A stretch of 13,781 nt of DNA from the NCBI GenBank assembly GCA_964622915.1, contig CAZUSC010000043.1, positions 1-13,781 of the forward strand, written 5' to 3'. Each line of letters opens with the position of its first letter. The stretch's first letter is position 1. Positions 13,159 to 13,781 of the stretch are shown here, piece by piece. The translations under genes and the position numbers were made by a program. The notes under the pieces were generated by a model that was not told the origin of the DNA, searched no databases, and saw only the letters and a list, made by a program, of their open reading frames with translations. Source of the DNA: CAZUSC01 sp964622915. GTDB taxonomy: Bacteria; Patescibacteriota; Andersenbacteria; UBA10190.

Positions 13159-13196
13159 TCAGTTATCCAAAAAGGGTTTAGTGTTATCTAAATATT
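13158..13196 (+). repeat. Direct repeat, right copy
   Basis: This is the partner of 9904-9942. Read in the Nudix frame it still encodes SVIQKGFSVI followed by TAA, so it looks like a detached 3' end of a Nudix gene lying just after the M24 gene. Confidence 0.9.
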
Positions 13197-13200
13197 CCAG

Positions 13201-13230
13201 TTAAGAAAAAGCCTCCGAGGGTGTCGGAGG
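13201..13230 (-). terminator. Intrinsic terminator for pyrB
   Basis: A 7-bp stem (CCTCCGA 13212-13218, TCGGAGG 13224-13230, loop 13219-13223) is followed on the - strand by CTTTTTCTTAA. It lies 17 nt past the aspartate carbamoyltransferase stop. Confidence 0.8.
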
Positions 13231-13247
13231 GTGTGCGAATACGGATT

Positions 13248-13781
13248 TTACTTGTGATTGTCCATGCCCGCGAAGATGAGGTCGAGCAGGGCGGCGCGTA
13301 CCGGAATACCGCGCAGTGACTGTCGAAACCAGGCTAGGCGAGGATCACCGGCCAGAGCCAGCGGAGTTAATTCATCATCAATTTCGGCCGGCGGGTCTTG
13401 GGGGTCACGATTGATCGGCAGCGGATGCATCACGAACGCTCCTTTTTTGAGCCGTGCGAGGTATTTTTTCTTAAAGACATAGCGGTGACGGCGGAGCTTG
13501 GAATAGTCTTGGCTAGCCGAACGTTCGCGCTGAATCCGGGTCATGTAAACGACATCGGCCTGCGGAATAGCGGATTTAAAATCGGGGAGAAATCGATAGC
13601 TGATCTTATGTCGGGCCAAGTACCGCAGCAGATCTTGTTTGGGCGACAGTTCCTTGTGGGTAGAAAATATTACTTTGATGGAGTGGCTCTCTCCAAATTT
13701 CCCCAGCAAGTAAAGGAGGGAATTGGTGGTCCTACCTCGTTTGAGATCGCCTGTTAACAGAACCGTGAGGTTATCGAGCGG
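13248..13781 (-). CDS. pyrB: Aspartate carbamoyltransferase catalytic chain, C-terminal part (cut by window end)
   Basis: The frame is open to the right edge; 177 residues are visible, a little over half of a usual ATCase chain. The enzyme joins carbamoyl phosphate and aspartate in the second step of pyrimidine synthesis. Visible motifs are GDLKRGRTTNSL (residues 11-22; the family usually has GRTvHSL, so Asn replaces His), VVYMTRIQRER (76-86), MHPLPINRDPQDPPAEID with HPLP at 119-122, and the closing FRQSLRGIPVRAALLDLIF. The spacing after HPLP is longer than in the E. coli enzyme. The gene lies on the strand opposite the repeat-bounded segment and has its own terminator. Its promoter and start are outside the window. 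Confidence 0.93.
   Translation of the reverse strand, partial: PLDNLTVLLTGDLKRGRTTNSLLYLLGKFGESHSIKVIFSTHKELSPKQDLLRYLARHKISYRFLPDFKSAIPQADVVYMTRIQRERSASQDYSKLRRHRYVFKKKYLARLKKGAFVMHPLPINRDPQDPPAEIDDELTPLALAGDPRLAWFRQSLRGIPVRAALLDLIFAGMDNHK

Noticed and set aside
1..13781. CRISPR array, tRNA, rRNA or insertion sequence
   Set aside because: No regularly spaced repeats, no tRNA-like fold noticed, no transposase or integrase frame, and no terminal inverted repeats.

Overview
The window reads as bacterial DNA with roughly balanced base composition, short intergenic gaps, many 1-20 nt gene overlaps and TGA used as a normal stop. Several promoters place the -10 box only 6-13 nt before the start codon (leaderless or nearly leaderless mRNAs), and most genes inside the main operon lack a clear Shine-Dalgarno site. 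Together with the small, poorly known membrane proteins, this suggests a compact genome of the Patescibacteria/CPR type. That placement is an inference; no rRNA or ribosomal protein gene is present to settle it.

Region 1 (about 3-7150, + strand) is a copper/heavy-metal handling island. It starts with a CxxC membrane protein and a His-rich membrane-anchored extracytoplasmic protein. Next comes an ArsR repressor fused to a YHS domain (1139-1651), under a palindromic operator that overlaps its own promoter and start codon. Behind it sit a membrane-anchored multicopper oxidase, a CPH-type (CopB-like) copper P-type ATPase, a 37-aa His/Met membrane peptide, a 57-aa free YHS protein, a Gly/Met-rich SHOCT membrane protein with an interrupted frame, and a small two-helix membrane protein. 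A second ArsR gene (6632-6964) has its own promoter and a perfect 26-bp palindrome, and is followed by a 52-aa Cys-rich protein. A plausible division of labour is sensing (two ArsR), export (ATPase), oxidation of Cu(I) outside the membrane (oxidase) and buffering or delivery by the small Cys/His/Met-rich proteins.

Region 2 (7191-9422, - strand) holds an intrinsic terminator, two tightly spaced membrane-protein genes of unknown function (one with a CxxC/CxxC N-terminus), a stretch of about 420 nt without a credible gene, and a secreted matrixin-like zinc protease whose signal-peptide region is interrupted by a stop.

Region 3 (9493-13196, + strand) carries a Nudix hydrolase and then a segment bounded by a 39-nt direct repeat (37/39 identical) formed from the last codons of the Nudix gene. 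Inside are a strong promoter, a 36-codon small ORF, a leader hairpin, a 459-aa protein of no family I recognise, a strong terminator, and a cupin-fold protein that overlaps an M24 (Xaa-Pro aminopeptidase-like) peptidase by one base. No integrase is visible.

Region 4 (13201-13781, - strand) is a terminator and the C-terminal part of aspartate carbamoyltransferase, cut by the window edge. The best candidates for something undescribed are the 22-nt hairpin whose removal exactly restores the SHOCT gene frame, the repeat-bounded 3.25-kb segment, the unknown 459-aa protein with its leader ORF, and the paired leaderless ArsR circuits.
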